This document shows positions 43,561 to 52,047 of a stretch of 64,000 bases of DNA, piece by piece. This DNA is from Chitinophagales bacterium (GTDB taxonomy: Bacteria; Bacteroidota; Bacteroidia; Chitinophagales; UBA8649). The notes beneath the pieces are model-generated. The model saw only the letters and a list, made by a program, of their open reading frames with translations. It was not told where the DNA came from and did no database searches. The stretch's first letter is position 1. The number at the start of each line of letters is the position of its first letter. A program made the translations under genes and the position numbers. The stretch covers positions 1-64,000 of the forward strand of contig JACJYT010000011.1 in assembly GCA_020635975.1 (NCBI GenBank), given 5' to 3'.

Positions 43561-43581
43561 TTTTCAATTATTCAAAGGAAA

Positions 43582-43589
43582 CAAATTTA
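43582..43589 (-). promoter_or_regulatory. -7 promoter element for the DUF4377-xth transcript
   Basis: The minus strand reads TAAATTTG, a match to TAnnTTTG, 21 bp before the lipoprotein ATG. The palindrome ACTTTTAAAAGT at 43591-43602 lies just upstream of it and may end the helicase transcript. Confidence 0.5.
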
Positions 43590-43620
43590 TACTTTTAAAA
43601 GTGAATAGGAAGCTTAGTAG

Positions 43621-45780
43621 CTACTTTTTCTTCCACTCTAAATGTGCTAGTACGTAGCGCAGTTCTGCAAAGCTTGTTTCAAATGGAATTTTTTCTTTTA
43701 TTCTACTAATGGATATTTCTTTTTCCGCTTCAAAATATGGAGTTATTTTGGCAACTCTCGTTTCATCTAGTAAATCGTAGATATTAATGCGTCCTTTTAC
43801 AATCCATTTAGTAAGATGTTGTTGAATAGTACTTACTGCCATGTTTCTAGTAAGGGCTATTTCTTCCGGACTTTCCCCTTTTTTGAATAGTTCTAAACTT
43901 AGCTCAAAAGTGGCTCCTTTACCCATAGCCGAAGTATTGTTTGAAGCACCACTAGGTAGATCGCTAAATTTTTTAATACTAGCTGAATTATAAAGACTAG
44001 TATCTAAATATTTGAGCTGATAAAGTTGAGATATTTTTAGCCAGAACAACTTTTGCAAATCTTTACAAAAACTGACATAGCTTTTAGTTTTTGATTTAAA
44101 AACATATTCATTTATATGCTCTGTTAAGGGCAACAGAAGCTTATTAAATATTTCCTCAGTAAAATAGTGAATTGCTTTTTCGCATCGGGAGAATAAAATA
44201 GGGGTATCTTCTTCTTTAAAACTTCTGAAGATTTGATTTAACTGGGATTTAAATTTCTGTTCTACATCTTGAAGGTTTAACCAAACTTGATGGGAATTTT
44301 TTGCCAAACTAAGACACTTGTCTTTTTCTGGCAATTCTTTTTGGGCGATGAACTCTTTCCATTCTTCTATCTCTTCTCTGAAAGTATAGAAAGAAAATGC
44401 TTTAAAAAGCATCCGTTTCGCATAATCTTCTTTAGCAAATTTTAAAGCTTGGTCAAAGTTGGAGCCTACATGATTAGCAGCATGAAATGCCACAATTCTC
44501 GGATCTACAAAAATATTTCTCGCATTAATTTTAGTTCTGAGTATAAGGCCATCTAAATCCGTACATCGACTTAATGCAACATAGGCTTGCCCTGGAGCAA
44601 ATGACTTTCCAAGGTCTATTATGGCCTTTTTGAAAGTTAAACCTTGGCTTTTATGAATGGTTATTGCCCAAGCTAAACGAATTGGATATTGCATAAAGCT
44701 TCCAAGCTTTTCTTCTTTTACCTCATTGCTTTCCTTGTCTAGAGTATAATGGATGTTTTCCCATAACTCTTGTTTTAGGGTATAATTTTCGCCGTTTTCT
44801 ATAAACTTAACTTGGATAAATTGATCGCTGAGATTAGTAACTTCGGCAAGCTTGCCATTATAATACATGCCTTGTTCTGAATCGTTTCGAACGAACATAA
44901 TTTGTGCTCCAACTTTTAGCTCAATTTCTAATTCAGCAGGGAAGGCGTTTTCATTGAATTGTCCTTCAATTTTTGCTTTATATTTGATTTTGTTGCCGGC
45001 TAATTTTTCTAGTTCGTTTGAATTTATACTATCAGCTTGATAGTTATGTGTACATAAGGTAATGTATTCCTTATCGGAGGAAGAGGCGCTTTTATTATTA
45101 AGCTCATTCAAATTAAGTAAATCATCCTCGCTAATTTCTCCATTTCTAACATGGTTTAAAATATCTATAAACAAGGGATCGGCTTGTCTATAAATATGTT
45201 GGAGTTCGATGGTAAAAGCATTGGCATTTTTCCAGGCGTAACTATCAAAAAAGAAAGGACTATCGTAATACTCTCTTAAAACATTCCAGCTATCTTCACG
45301 AACAACAGGAGGTAACTGAAACAAATCGCCTATAAAAACCACTTGAAGCCCCCCGAAAGCTTCCCTATTTTGGCGAACATTTTGTAAAATGAAATCGATA
45401 GCATCTAGCAAGTCTGCTCTTACCATACTGATTTCATCAATAATCAATAAATCTAGCTCTTGCAGCAACTTCCTCTTTTCTTTGCGAAAGCGCATATGCT
45501 TTTTTAAAGAACTTCTATTATTTGCCACGTTCAAATCTACAAAGTCGTTGTTTGGAATAAAGGAAGTTAGAGGCAAGCCGAACATGGAGTGAATCGTAAC
45601 TCCGCCTGCATTTATTGCGGCCACACCAGTTGGAGCAACTACTGCAGTATTTTTATTAGTTTTTTTGAGAATATTTCTCAATAAAGTGGTTTTTCCAGTA
45701 CCTGCTTTTCCTGTTAAGAAGAAAGATTGCGAGGTGTTGAGAGCAAATTCTTCAGCATAATAAGCTTCTTGATTAGACAT
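43621..45780 (-). CDS. Pif1-like helicase with C-terminal helix-turn-helix
   Basis: 719 residues. Superfamily 1B helicase motifs: GKAGTGKT at 24-31, VVAPTGVAAINAGGVTIHS, LIIDEISMVRADLLD, FIGDLFQLPPV, and late AITIHKSQGLTFKKAIIDLG and AYVALSRCTDL. The C-terminus (about 620-719) is a helix-turn-helix (ELFKKGESPEEIALTRNMAVSTIQQHLTKW), as found in a bacterial Pif1/RecD-like group and in RecQ-like proteins. It likely unwinds structured DNA; specific role unknown. No partner helicase or nuclease is adjacent. Confidence 0.85.
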   Translation of the reverse strand: MSNQEAYYAEEFALNTSQSFFLTGKAGTGKTTLLRNILKKTNKNTAVVAPTGVAAINAGGVTIHSMFGLPLTSFIPNNDFVDLNVANNRSSLKKHMRFRKEKRKLLQELDLLIIDEISMVRADLLDAIDFILQNVRQNREAFGGLQVVFIGDLFQLPPVVREDSWNVLREYYDSPFFFDSYAWKNANAFTIELQHIYRQADPLFIDILNHVRNGEISEDDLLNLNELNNKSASSSDKEYITLCTHNYQADSINSNELEKLAGNKIKYKAKIEGQFNENAFPAELEIELKVGAQIMFVRNDSEQGMYYNGKLAEVTNLSDQFIQVKFIENGENYTLKQELWENIHYTLDKESNEVKEEKLGSFMQYPIRLAWAITIHKSQGLTFKKAIIDLGKSFAPGQAYVALSRCTDLDGLILRTKINARNIFVDPRIVAFHAANHVGSNFDQALKFAKEDYAKRMLFKAFSFYTFREEIEEWKEFIAQKELPEKDKCLSLAKNSHQVWLNLQDVEQKFKSQLNQIFRSFKEEDTPILFSRCEKAIHYFTEEIFNKLLLPLTEHINEYVFKSKTKSYVSFCKDLQKLFWLKISQLYQLKYLDTSLYNSASIKKFSDLPSGASNNTSAMGKGATFELSLELFKKGESPEEIALTRNMAVSTIQQHLTKWIVKGRINIYDLLDETRVAKITPYFEAEKEISISRIKEKIPFETSFAELRYVLAHLEWKKK

Positions 45781-45835
45781 GCTGTAAAAGTAAAAAGTAT
45801 ATTTTTAAAAAGAGCTTTTAATGACTTACTATGCC

Positions 45836-46453
45836 TTATTCGTGGATATCTTTATAGATTCGATGCGCATTTAAATTTAATGACTGCGTATTTCCTTGGT
45901 CTCTTAAATTGCAAAACATAAATTGTATACCTAAGCTTTCCGAGCTGCTTAAATCGAAGTGATATCCAGCAAAAACAGTTTCTTCATCGCCCTCAAATTG
46001 TTTTGTTTCTTCATCTTCAAAGGTATAAAAGGAGTACAAACTTAAATTAGGATAGAAGCTATCGAACTGATCTTCCCAAATATTTTTTTCATTTTTTCGT
46101 AGTAAAAATGCCTTGTGCCAAGTACAATTATCCTTATCTTCTGCATGGTTAATGGCTATAAAGCTGCCTTCACTATCGGTGTACAAACGAGCTTCAAAAG
46201 ATTCTTCCTTTAAGGCAATGTAGTTTGTTTCGATTGTGTTGTTCGAAATGGAATGGAGATGGCTAGTATCGATATCCAAATAAAGTAGGTATTCTTTAAC
46301 TACACTATCTAAAAGACTACTTTCGTATATTTTTGTCCCTGAGTTATACGTAGGCAATAGCTCTTCCTCCTTACTTGTTGGAAGTTCTAGTTTATTGGAG
46401 CTGGGCTTGCACGACAAGAGCAACAAAAGAAGAAAGAATGTGCTTAATTTCAC
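45836..46453 (-). CDS. Lipoprotein of unknown function
   Basis: 205 residues starting at GTG 46453, whose last two bases are shared with the DUF389 stop (GTGA, 4-nt overlap). The signal ends LLLLLSC (cysteine 15). The mature acidic domain has two cysteines (DNCTWHKAF and MFCNLRDQG) and no family I recognise. Coupling to DUF389 suggests a joint role at the cell envelope. Confidence 0.6.
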   Translation of the reverse strand: MKLSTFFLLLLLLSCKPSSNKLELPTSKEEELLPTYNSGTKIYESSLLDSVVKEYLLYLDIDTSHLHSISNNTIETNYIALKEESFEARLYTDSEGSFIAINHAEDKDNCTWHKAFLLRKNEKNIWEDQFDSFYPNLSLYSFYTFEDEETKQFEGDEETVFAGYHFDLSSSESLGIQFMFCNLRDQGNTQSLNLNAHRIYKDIHE

Positions 46454-47796
46454 TCTTTTACTATTTTTATATTTTTAGTATCCAAACGTTTTTCAAGCCA
46501 GCGTTCTATTTCCTCGTATTGAGATTCTTTTATTTTACCTTCGGAGGCTAAGAACACTAAGGTACTAGCGCTAGATGAAGAATCTTTTTCTGAATAAATG
46601 GTACCCTCACTAATTCCAAATTCGCTAATACTTGGAAAAAATATGCGCAACTCTTCACCAATAGCTTCTGGGTTGTAGAATTTTTTTGAGTTACTTTCAA
46701 GTTCAAGCTTCAAGTTGCCTATAATAGAATCTTTATCGGCTAGTTCTTTAGCATGCGCTAAGCTGATTTGATCCATTTGATTTTGTTCATTTTTAAGAAT
46801 CTCTTTTAGTTGAGTTCCTTGCTTTATTTCTAGAACACAATTTTCTAATCGATAATTTTCTAAATTGGCTTTCTTCTTTTCAATTTGGAGCGAATCCATG
46901 TAACCTCCAACGTAAAGGGTAATTTTATTGTCTTTGCTGTTCTTATATTCAATTTGCTTGTTTAGAACATAGTAACTTTCGTTGCTAAACTCTTTTCGAA
47001 TATAATTATTGGCTTCAATTTCAAAGCCCGACTTTCTTACAATAGTATATCCAAAATAGATACTTGGTACTACCGTGAAAAATACCAGGGCATAGATTAT
47101 CCTTTTTACATTTTTTGCTCTCCCTTGGTCCATATACTCTGCATGGCGAAAATTTAAAAATTGAACTACCATAAAGGTAGAAGCACTTATCATTACACTA
47201 TTAATGAAGAATAGATATAGTGCTCCGAAAAAGAAACTTAAATTTCCTGTAGCGAGTCCATAACCCGCTGTGCACAAAGGGGGCATAAGTGCTGTTGCGA
47301 TGGCTACGCCTGGAATGGCATTGCCTTTTTCTTTACTTGAACCTGCAAAAACCCCCGCTAGTCCACCAAAGAAAGCAATGAGCACATCCCAAAAGGTAGG
47401 TGAAGTTCTTGCCAGTAATTCAGATTGCGCTTGGCTTAAAGGAGAAATAGAAAAATATAAAGCGGAGGTGATAATACTAAAAATTACTGCAATCGCAAGA
47501 TTTTTAATGGCTACATTAATTAGCGGTAAATCATTAATTCCAGCTCCGAGTCCTAAACCCATTATTGGACCCATTAGCGGAGAAATTAACATTGCTCCAA
47601 TGATTACAGCAGTTGAATTAACATTTAGACCAATGGATGCAATAAAAATGGCAAAGATTAGCATCCATAAATTAATTCCTTTAAATACAACACCTTTTCT
47701 AATCGCTTCAACAATTTCACTTTCGTTGTCTTGGTCCTGACTCAAGCTAAACCGTTCTCTCAAGAAAGCCAAAATAGCTAAATAAATTTTTTTCAT
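46450..47796 (-). CDS. DUF389 (TIGR00341-type) membrane protein
   Basis: 448 residues. The first half contains about five or six membrane segments with the DUF389 signature INSTAVIIGAMLISPLMGPIMGLG-like (residues about 58-83 here, NVNSTAVIIGAMLISPLMGP); VAIATALMPPLCTAGYG and FFINSVMISAS follow. The second half, after about 270, is a soluble region including a coiled-coil-like stretch (about 330-380). Function of DUF389 is unknown. Divergent from the holin-like gene at 47918. Confidence 0.85.
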   Translation of the reverse strand: MKKIYLAILAFLRERFSLSQDQDNESEIVEAIRKGVVFKGINLWMLIFAIFIASIGLNVNSTAVIIGAMLISPLMGPIMGLGLGAGINDLPLINVAIKNLAIAVIFSIITSALYFSISPLSQAQSELLARTSPTFWDVLIAFFGGLAGVFAGSSKEKGNAIPGVAIATALMPPLCTAGYGLATGNLSFFFGALYLFFINSVMISASTFMVVQFLNFRHAEYMDQGRAKNVKRIIYALVFFTVVPSIYFGYTIVRKSGFEIEANNYIRKEFSNESYYVLNKQIEYKNSKDNKITLYVGGYMDSLQIEKKKANLENYRLENCVLEIKQGTQLKEILKNEQNQMDQISLAHAKELADKDSIIGNLKLELESNSKKFYNPEAIGEELRIFFPSISEFGISEGTIYSEKDSSSSASTLVFLASEGKIKESQYEEIERWLEKRLDTKNIKIVKE

Positions 47797-47917
47797 TATA
47801 TAAGAATTTCAATTTAAAGGTATTGATTTTCAATTAGAATTTAGCATTTATGCCAAAATGACATAGGTTTAAGCTTTAGAATGGTTTTTGCATGGATTAA
47901 ATCAAATAAATGTAAAA

Positions 47918-48322
47918 ATGAATTTTTTAGTTAAAACATTGATCTCTGCAGCGGCAATTTTATTGCTTAGTTTTTTATTGCCAGGGGTCCAAGTTGAAGG
48001 GCAACTTTTATATGCCTTATTGATAGCTTTAGTATTGAGCTTTTTAAACAGTTTGGTAAGACCAATTTTAATTTTTTTAACCCTACCTGCAACCATAGTT
48101 AGTTTAGGTCTTTTTTTACTAGTTATTAATGCGGTAATAATTTTGATTGCAGATAAATTCTTAGCTGGATTTTCTGTCGACGGATTTTGGTGGGCGCTTT
48201 TGTTCAGTATACTTTTATCTATTATAAATAGTGTAAGTAACAAAGTAATTTTAGAGAGAAGTCCAAAAAATGTAGTAAGGAATCAGAATGGAAATAAGGT
48301 TATTATTATCGAAAAAGACTAA
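47918..48322 (+). CDS. Four-helix membrane protein, phage holin family (PF04020 type)
   Basis: 134 residues from ATG 47918 (an upstream TTG at 47888 is less likely). Four hydrophobic helices: ISAAAILLLSFLLPG, ALLIALVLSFLNSLVRPILIF, LFLLVINAVIILIADKFL and FWWALLFSILLSIINSV. The pattern FLNSLVRPIL-x-FLTLPATIVSLG is that of the bacterial 4TM family often labelled phage holin; there are no phage genes here, so it is a housekeeping membrane protein of unknown role. Confidence 0.8.
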   Translation: MNFLVKTLISAAAILLLSFLLPGVQVEGQLLYALLIALVLSFLNSLVRPILIFLTLPATIVSLGLFLLVINAVIILIADKFLAGFSVDGFWWALLFSILLSIINSVSNKVILERSPKNVVRNQNGNKVIIIEKD

Positions 48323-48350
48323 TTTCACTTAAACTTAAAATGTATTTGAA

Positions 48351-48914
48351 ATGACACTAGGATTTTTAGCCTTACTAATTGTACTATTTCTTACTGGGGT
48401 AATGATGTACAACGGCCTTATTAAGAAAAAGAATTATGTAGACGAGGCTTTTTCTGGGATGGATATAGCTTTAAAGAAGCGACATGATTTATTGCCTAAT
48501 CTGATTGAAACGGTTAAAGCTTACATGAAGCATGAAATGGACTTACTTACTAAAGTTACGGAATTACGAGCCAAGGCTATGAATCCGAATCTTTCGGTTA
48601 ATGATAAGGTTCTTGCAGAGAATCAGTTAAGTCGTGCGGTTGGAGGCTTAATGATAGCAGTAGAAAAATACCCAGATATTAAAGCGAATACTAATTTTAT
48701 GCATATTCAGGAAAGCATGAAGGATATAGAATTTGAAATATCAGGAGCTAGAAAACACTATAACTCTACGGTTACTGAGTTTAATAATGCGGTAGAAATG
48801 TTTCCAACTAATGTGCTTGCTAAATTTATGGGCTTGGCTCGTAGAGCATTTTTTGAAATACCTGACACAGAAAGAGAAAATGTTGATGTGAAGGGTTTAT
48901 TTGGTAATTCTTAA
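48351..48914 (+). CDS. LemA family protein
   Basis: 187 residues: one N-terminal membrane helix (LGFLALLIVLFLTGVMMYNG) and a helical bundle with the family pattern NYVDEAFSGMDIALKKRHDLLPNLIETVKAY, then TELRAKAM and KYPDIKANTNFMHIQESM. LemA proteins associate with membrane quality control and are often next to a peptidase, as here (YugP-like zinc peptidase 16 bp downstream). Confidence 0.9.
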   Translation: MTLGFLALLIVLFLTGVMMYNGLIKKKNYVDEAFSGMDIALKKRHDLLPNLIETVKAYMKHEMDLLTKVTELRAKAMNPNLSVNDKVLAENQLSRAVGGLMIAVEKYPDIKANTNFMHIQESMKDIEFEISGARKHYNSTVTEFNNAVEMFPTNVLAKFMGLARRAFFEIPDTERENVDVKGLFGNS

Positions 48915-48930
48915 TTTAAAATAGTATTCT

Positions 48931-49647
48931 ATGGAATCGATATTGAATAGTCCATATTTCGTTTTGTTTGCCATATCAATGGTTTTTGGTTTAATCGGAA
49001 TGTTTGTTAGTGGGCGCTTAAAAAGCAAGTTTGCCAAGTATTCGGCAATGCCTTTGTCTTCTGGTTTAAGTGGTGCACAAGTTGCTGAAAAGATGTTGAG
49101 AGACCACAATATTTACGATGTTCAAGTTCAATCTGTACCTGGGCAATTAACCGATCATTATAATCCCGCGAATAGAACTGTAAATTTAAGTCCAGAGGTA
49201 TTTCAAGGAAGAAGTGTTGCTGCGGCTGCCGTTGCGGCTCATGAATGTGGTCATGCTGTTCAACATGCAAAATCTTATGCATGGTTGCAAATGAGAAGTA
49301 AGCTAGTACCTATTGTAAGTGTTAGCTCAAATCTTATGCGCTATGTGATGATGGCTGCTGCATTTGGTTTATTTGCAGGTGGCTTGGGAGGGATCTTTAT
49401 TCCAATAGCCTTAGCCTTACAAGGTGCTTTGATGGTTTTTGCTCTTGTCACTCTTCCTGTGGAGTTCGACGCAAGTAATCGAGCCATGATTTACCTAGAC
49501 CAAAGTGGTATTGCTGGAAGAAGAGGGGAAGAATACGAAGGTGCCAAAGATGCTCTTAAGTGGGCGGGTATGACATATTTTGTTGCAGCCTTAGCCTCTG
49601 TTGCGCAGTTCTTGTATTTATTGATGCTCTTTATGAGAAGAAGATAG
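48931..49647 (+). CDS. YugP-like neutral zinc metallopeptidase
   Basis: 238 residues, membrane protein. The HExxH-type site is HECGH with His104, Glu105 and His108, preceded by the substrate-side segment VQSVPGQLTDHYNPANRTVNLSP. Helices flank it at the N-terminus, at about 120-175 and at the C-terminus, matching the Zn_peptidase_2/YugP family. Substrates are unknown. Follows lemA directly and probably shares its transcript. Confidence 0.88.
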   Translation: MESILNSPYFVLFAISMVFGLIGMFVSGRLKSKFAKYSAMPLSSGLSGAQVAEKMLRDHNIYDVQVQSVPGQLTDHYNPANRTVNLSPEVFQGRSVAAAAVAAHECGHAVQHAKSYAWLQMRSKLVPIVSVSSNLMRYVMMAAAFGLFAGGLGGIFIPIALALQGALMVFALVTLPVEFDASNRAMIYLDQSGIAGRRGEEYEGAKDALKWAGMTYFVAALASVAQFLYLLMLFMRRR

Positions 49648-49717
49648 GACTTAAGAAGTATTAAGTTTTGTTAAAGCCAAGTTTTGCGTCTAAGTTTTAT
49701 TCGAATTATCCAATTTA

Positions 49718-49748
49718 TTGTGTGTAAATTCGTTTTATTCTAAATTTG
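49718..49748 (+). promoter_or_regulatory. Promoter of the S41 peptidase gene (TTG-N20-TAAATTTG)
   Basis: TTG at 49718-49720 and TAAATTTG at 49741-49748, 20 bp apart, match the Bacteroidota consensus well. The ATG at 49754 lies 5 bp past the -7 element, so the transcript may be leaderless unless translation starts at the ATG at 49760. Confidence 0.65.
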
Positions 49749-49753
49749 GATTT

Positions 49754-51424
49754 ATGAAAATGTTAAAAAAATGGAAGCTCATTTTAGTTGTTGTACTTTG
49801 TGCTTCTCTCGGAATTGCTGCAACCAATACAACGGAATATTTTGAGATTTCCAAGAATTTAGAAATTTTTGCAACCCTTTATAAGGAGTTGAATTCTTAC
49901 TATGTAGACGACATTGATCCAAATGAGTTTATGCAAGAAGGAATCGATGCCATGTTGCATTCTCTCGATCCATATACAAGCTATTATTCTGAAGCAGAAA
50001 TTGAAAACTACCGTTTTGAAACAACAGGAAAATACGGAGGGATTGGTTCTTTAATAAAGAAAAGCGAAGATTATATCGTTATTTCTGAACCTTACGCAGG
50101 CTATCCAGCCGATAAAGCCGGTTTGATAGCTGGAGATAAAATTGTTTCTGTTGATGGAAACATGGTAAAAGGTAAATCGTCGGATGAGGTTTCTAAATAC
50201 CTTAAAGGAGAACCAGGCACAAAAATTCAGGTTAAAGTTTTGCGACCACTTGCTGATGGAACAGATAAGGAAATGAATATTGAAATAGTTCGAGAAGAAG
50301 TTAAGGTGAAAAACGTTCCTTACTACGGAATGGCAAATGAGAATGTTGGCTATATCAAACTGAGTAATTTTACGCAACAAGCGGGTAAAGAGGTTGAAGA
50401 TGCTTATAAAAGTTTAAAAAAGGAAAATCCTAATTTAAGCGGCGTAGTATTAGATTTAAGAGGGAACCCTGGAGGTTTATTGCACGAAGCAGTAAATATT
50501 TGTAATGTATTTATTGATAAAGGGCAATTAATTGTTTTTACCAAGGGTAAGGTAGAAGAATGGGATAAGGATTTTAAAACGATTAATGAGTCGATAGATA
50601 CAGAAATTCCTTTAGTGGTTCTTACCAATAGAGGTTCGGCTTCTGCTTCGGAAATAGTGAGTGGGGCAATACAAGATTTAGATAGGGGAGTAATAGTTGG
50701 TCAAAAAACTTTTGGTAAAGGTTTGGTTCAGACCACCAGAAAGCTTAGTTATAATACCCAGCTAAAGGTAACCACTGCTAAATATTATATTCCAAGTGGA
50801 AGATGCATTCAAGCAATTAATTATGCGGAAAAAGATGAGGATGGCGCGGTTTCAAGAATCCCCGATTCCTTAAAAGTTGCTTTCAAAACAAATAATGGAA
50901 GAATAGTTTATGATGGTGGAGGGATTGATCCAGATTTGGTTCTTGAGGTTGAATACCTATCAGATATCAGTGTAAGTCTTAGTCGTAAGGATTTAATCTT
51001 CGATTATGCTACCACTTACAAGGCGAAACATCCTGAATTGCGTGGAGGGGTTAATTTTAGAATGAATCAAGAAGAGTATGATGCTTTTGTAGCTTGGTTG
51101 CAAGACAAGGATTACGATTACCAAACGGAAAGCGAAGCTTTTTTAGACAAGTTTAAGGAAGCTGCTGAAGAAGAAGAATATTTTGCTGCTATTGAAACGG
51201 AGTTTGAATTATTAAAAGAAGAGATAGGTCACGACAAGAAAAAAGATCTTCAAAAGCAACAAGCAGAAATAATGCAGCTCTTAGAGAATGAAATTGTAAC
51301 TAGATATTTTTATCGTGAAGGAGCCATCCAAAATAGTTTTTCTTACGATAAAGAAATGATGGAGGCCTTAAAAATATTAAAGGACAAATCGGTTTACGAT
51401 AGTTATTTGAAAGTCCAAAAATAG
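49754..51424 (+). CDS. C-terminal processing peptidase (S41 family)
   Basis: 556 residues from ATG 49754, with a membrane-anchor/signal segment (WKLILVVVLCASLGIAA). A PDZ domain (about 110-185: DKAGLIAGDKIVSVDG) is followed by the S41 protease domain with catalytic Ser in TNRGSASASEIVSG and Lys in GQKTFGKGLVQT. A long C-terminal extension of about 150 acidic residues is usual for Bacteroidota members. It degrades or trims periplasmic proteins. Confidence 0.92.
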   Translation: MKMLKKWKLILVVVLCASLGIAATNTTEYFEISKNLEIFATLYKELNSYYVDDIDPNEFMQEGIDAMLHSLDPYTSYYSEAEIENYRFETTGKYGGIGSLIKKSEDYIVISEPYAGYPADKAGLIAGDKIVSVDGNMVKGKSSDEVSKYLKGEPGTKIQVKVLRPLADGTDKEMNIEIVREEVKVKNVPYYGMANENVGYIKLSNFTQQAGKEVEDAYKSLKKENPNLSGVVLDLRGNPGGLLHEAVNICNVFIDKGQLIVFTKGKVEEWDKDFKTINESIDTEIPLVVLTNRGSASASEIVSGAIQDLDRGVIVGQKTFGKGLVQTTRKLSYNTQLKVTTAKYYIPSGRCIQAINYAEKDEDGAVSRIPDSLKVAFKTNNGRIVYDGGGIDPDLVLEVEYLSDISVSLSRKDLIFDYATTYKAKHPELRGGVNFRMNQEEYDAFVAWLQDKDYDYQTESEAFLDKFKEAAEEEEYFAAIETEFELLKEEIGHDKKKDLQKQQAEIMQLLENEIVTRYFYREGAIQNSFSYDKEMMEALKILKDKSVYDSYLKVQK

Positions 51425-51433
51425 AGAAGAGAC

Positions 51434-51679
51434 TTAAGAAATGGAGTTTCTTACCTTTTCCGTGTAGGCTCTTAAAGAGCTTTTGAAATCAACTGCTCTT
51501 TCCTGCATATCTTCTAAAATCCATTTCGCTGCAAAGAGATGTGTGAGTTGCTCTCCATCATCATCACCTTCTACTTCGATTTGAGGTTCTTCTTCATTGA
51601 TAATGGCAATTTCTGCCTCATCTAGCATTTCTAAAGTATAATTTGCCTCTATTAATTTTTTGATTGCAGGTATTTTCAT
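51434..51679 (-). CDS. DUF6952 family small protein
   Basis: 81 residues, acidic in the middle (EEEPQIEVEGDDDGEQ), with the sequence AAKWILEDMQERAVDFKSSLRAYTEKVRN at the end. This pattern matches the small DUF6952 proteins that follow thioredoxin genes in Flavobacteria. Just 1 bp separates it from the thioredoxin stop, so it is in the same operon. Function unknown. A 7-bp inverted repeat (51435-51453) covers its last codons and may help terminate both convergent genes. Confidence 0.7.
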   Translation of the reverse strand: MKIPAIKKLIEANYTLEMLDEAEIAIINEEEPQIEVEGDDDGEQLTHLFAAKWILEDMQERAVDFKSSLRAYTEKVRNSIS

Positions 51680-51680
51680 T

Positions 51681-51989
51681 TTATATAGCTTTTGTTAATT
51701 CTTCAACAGCTTCTATTTTAGCACTTGGAAAACCAGCAGCTAATTGGCCATTTTTAAAGGATGCGAAAAAAGGAAGATTGTTTACCCCCGCTAAAGCTCT
51801 TAATTCTGGGTTAAGCTCAGCATTAGCTTCTGCAAAAAATACATCTTCATATTCCGCTTTCTCACTTAGAGCTTGAAATTTTGGAGCTATTAGTCTACAA
51901 GACCCACACCAGCCTGCGTAGAATTTAATTACTACTTTCGAATTTACTTGAAGTAAGTCTTTATAGTTTTGATCGTTTAATTCAATCAT
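51681..51989 (-). CDS. Thioredoxin-family protein with WCGSC active site
   Basis: 102 residues, a single thioredoxin fold. The active site is WCGSC (Cys28 and Cys31), with Ser in place of the usual Pro; the cis-proline lies in VNNLPFF. No signal peptide, so it acts in the cytoplasm. The related arrangement in Flavobacteria is peroxiredoxin-thioredoxin-DUF6952; here no peroxiredoxin is next to it. Confidence 0.85.
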   Translation of the reverse strand: MIELNDQNYKDLLQVNSKVVIKFYAGWCGSCRLIAPKFQALSEKAEYEDVFFAEANAELNPELRALAGVNNLPFFASFKNGQLAAGFPSAKIEAVEELTKAI

Positions 51990-52047
51990 TTTTTCAAATT
52001 TAGAAGGAAAAACACACGGAAAGCGAATTATGTTCCATCTAGTTCAA

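Noticed and set aside
47270..47740. 156-codon open frame on the plus strand inside DUF389
   Set aside because: Antisense shadow of the membrane-helix codons of DUF389; no start context or recognisable domain.
47918..48322. Reading the holin-family protein as a phage lysis gene
   Set aside because: No endolysin or phage gene nearby; the sequence is the widespread chromosomal 4TM family.
51435..51453. 7-bp inverted repeat TAAGAAA-N5-TTTCTTA
   Set aside because: Weak and inside the last codons of DUF6952; mentioned there but not called as a terminator.
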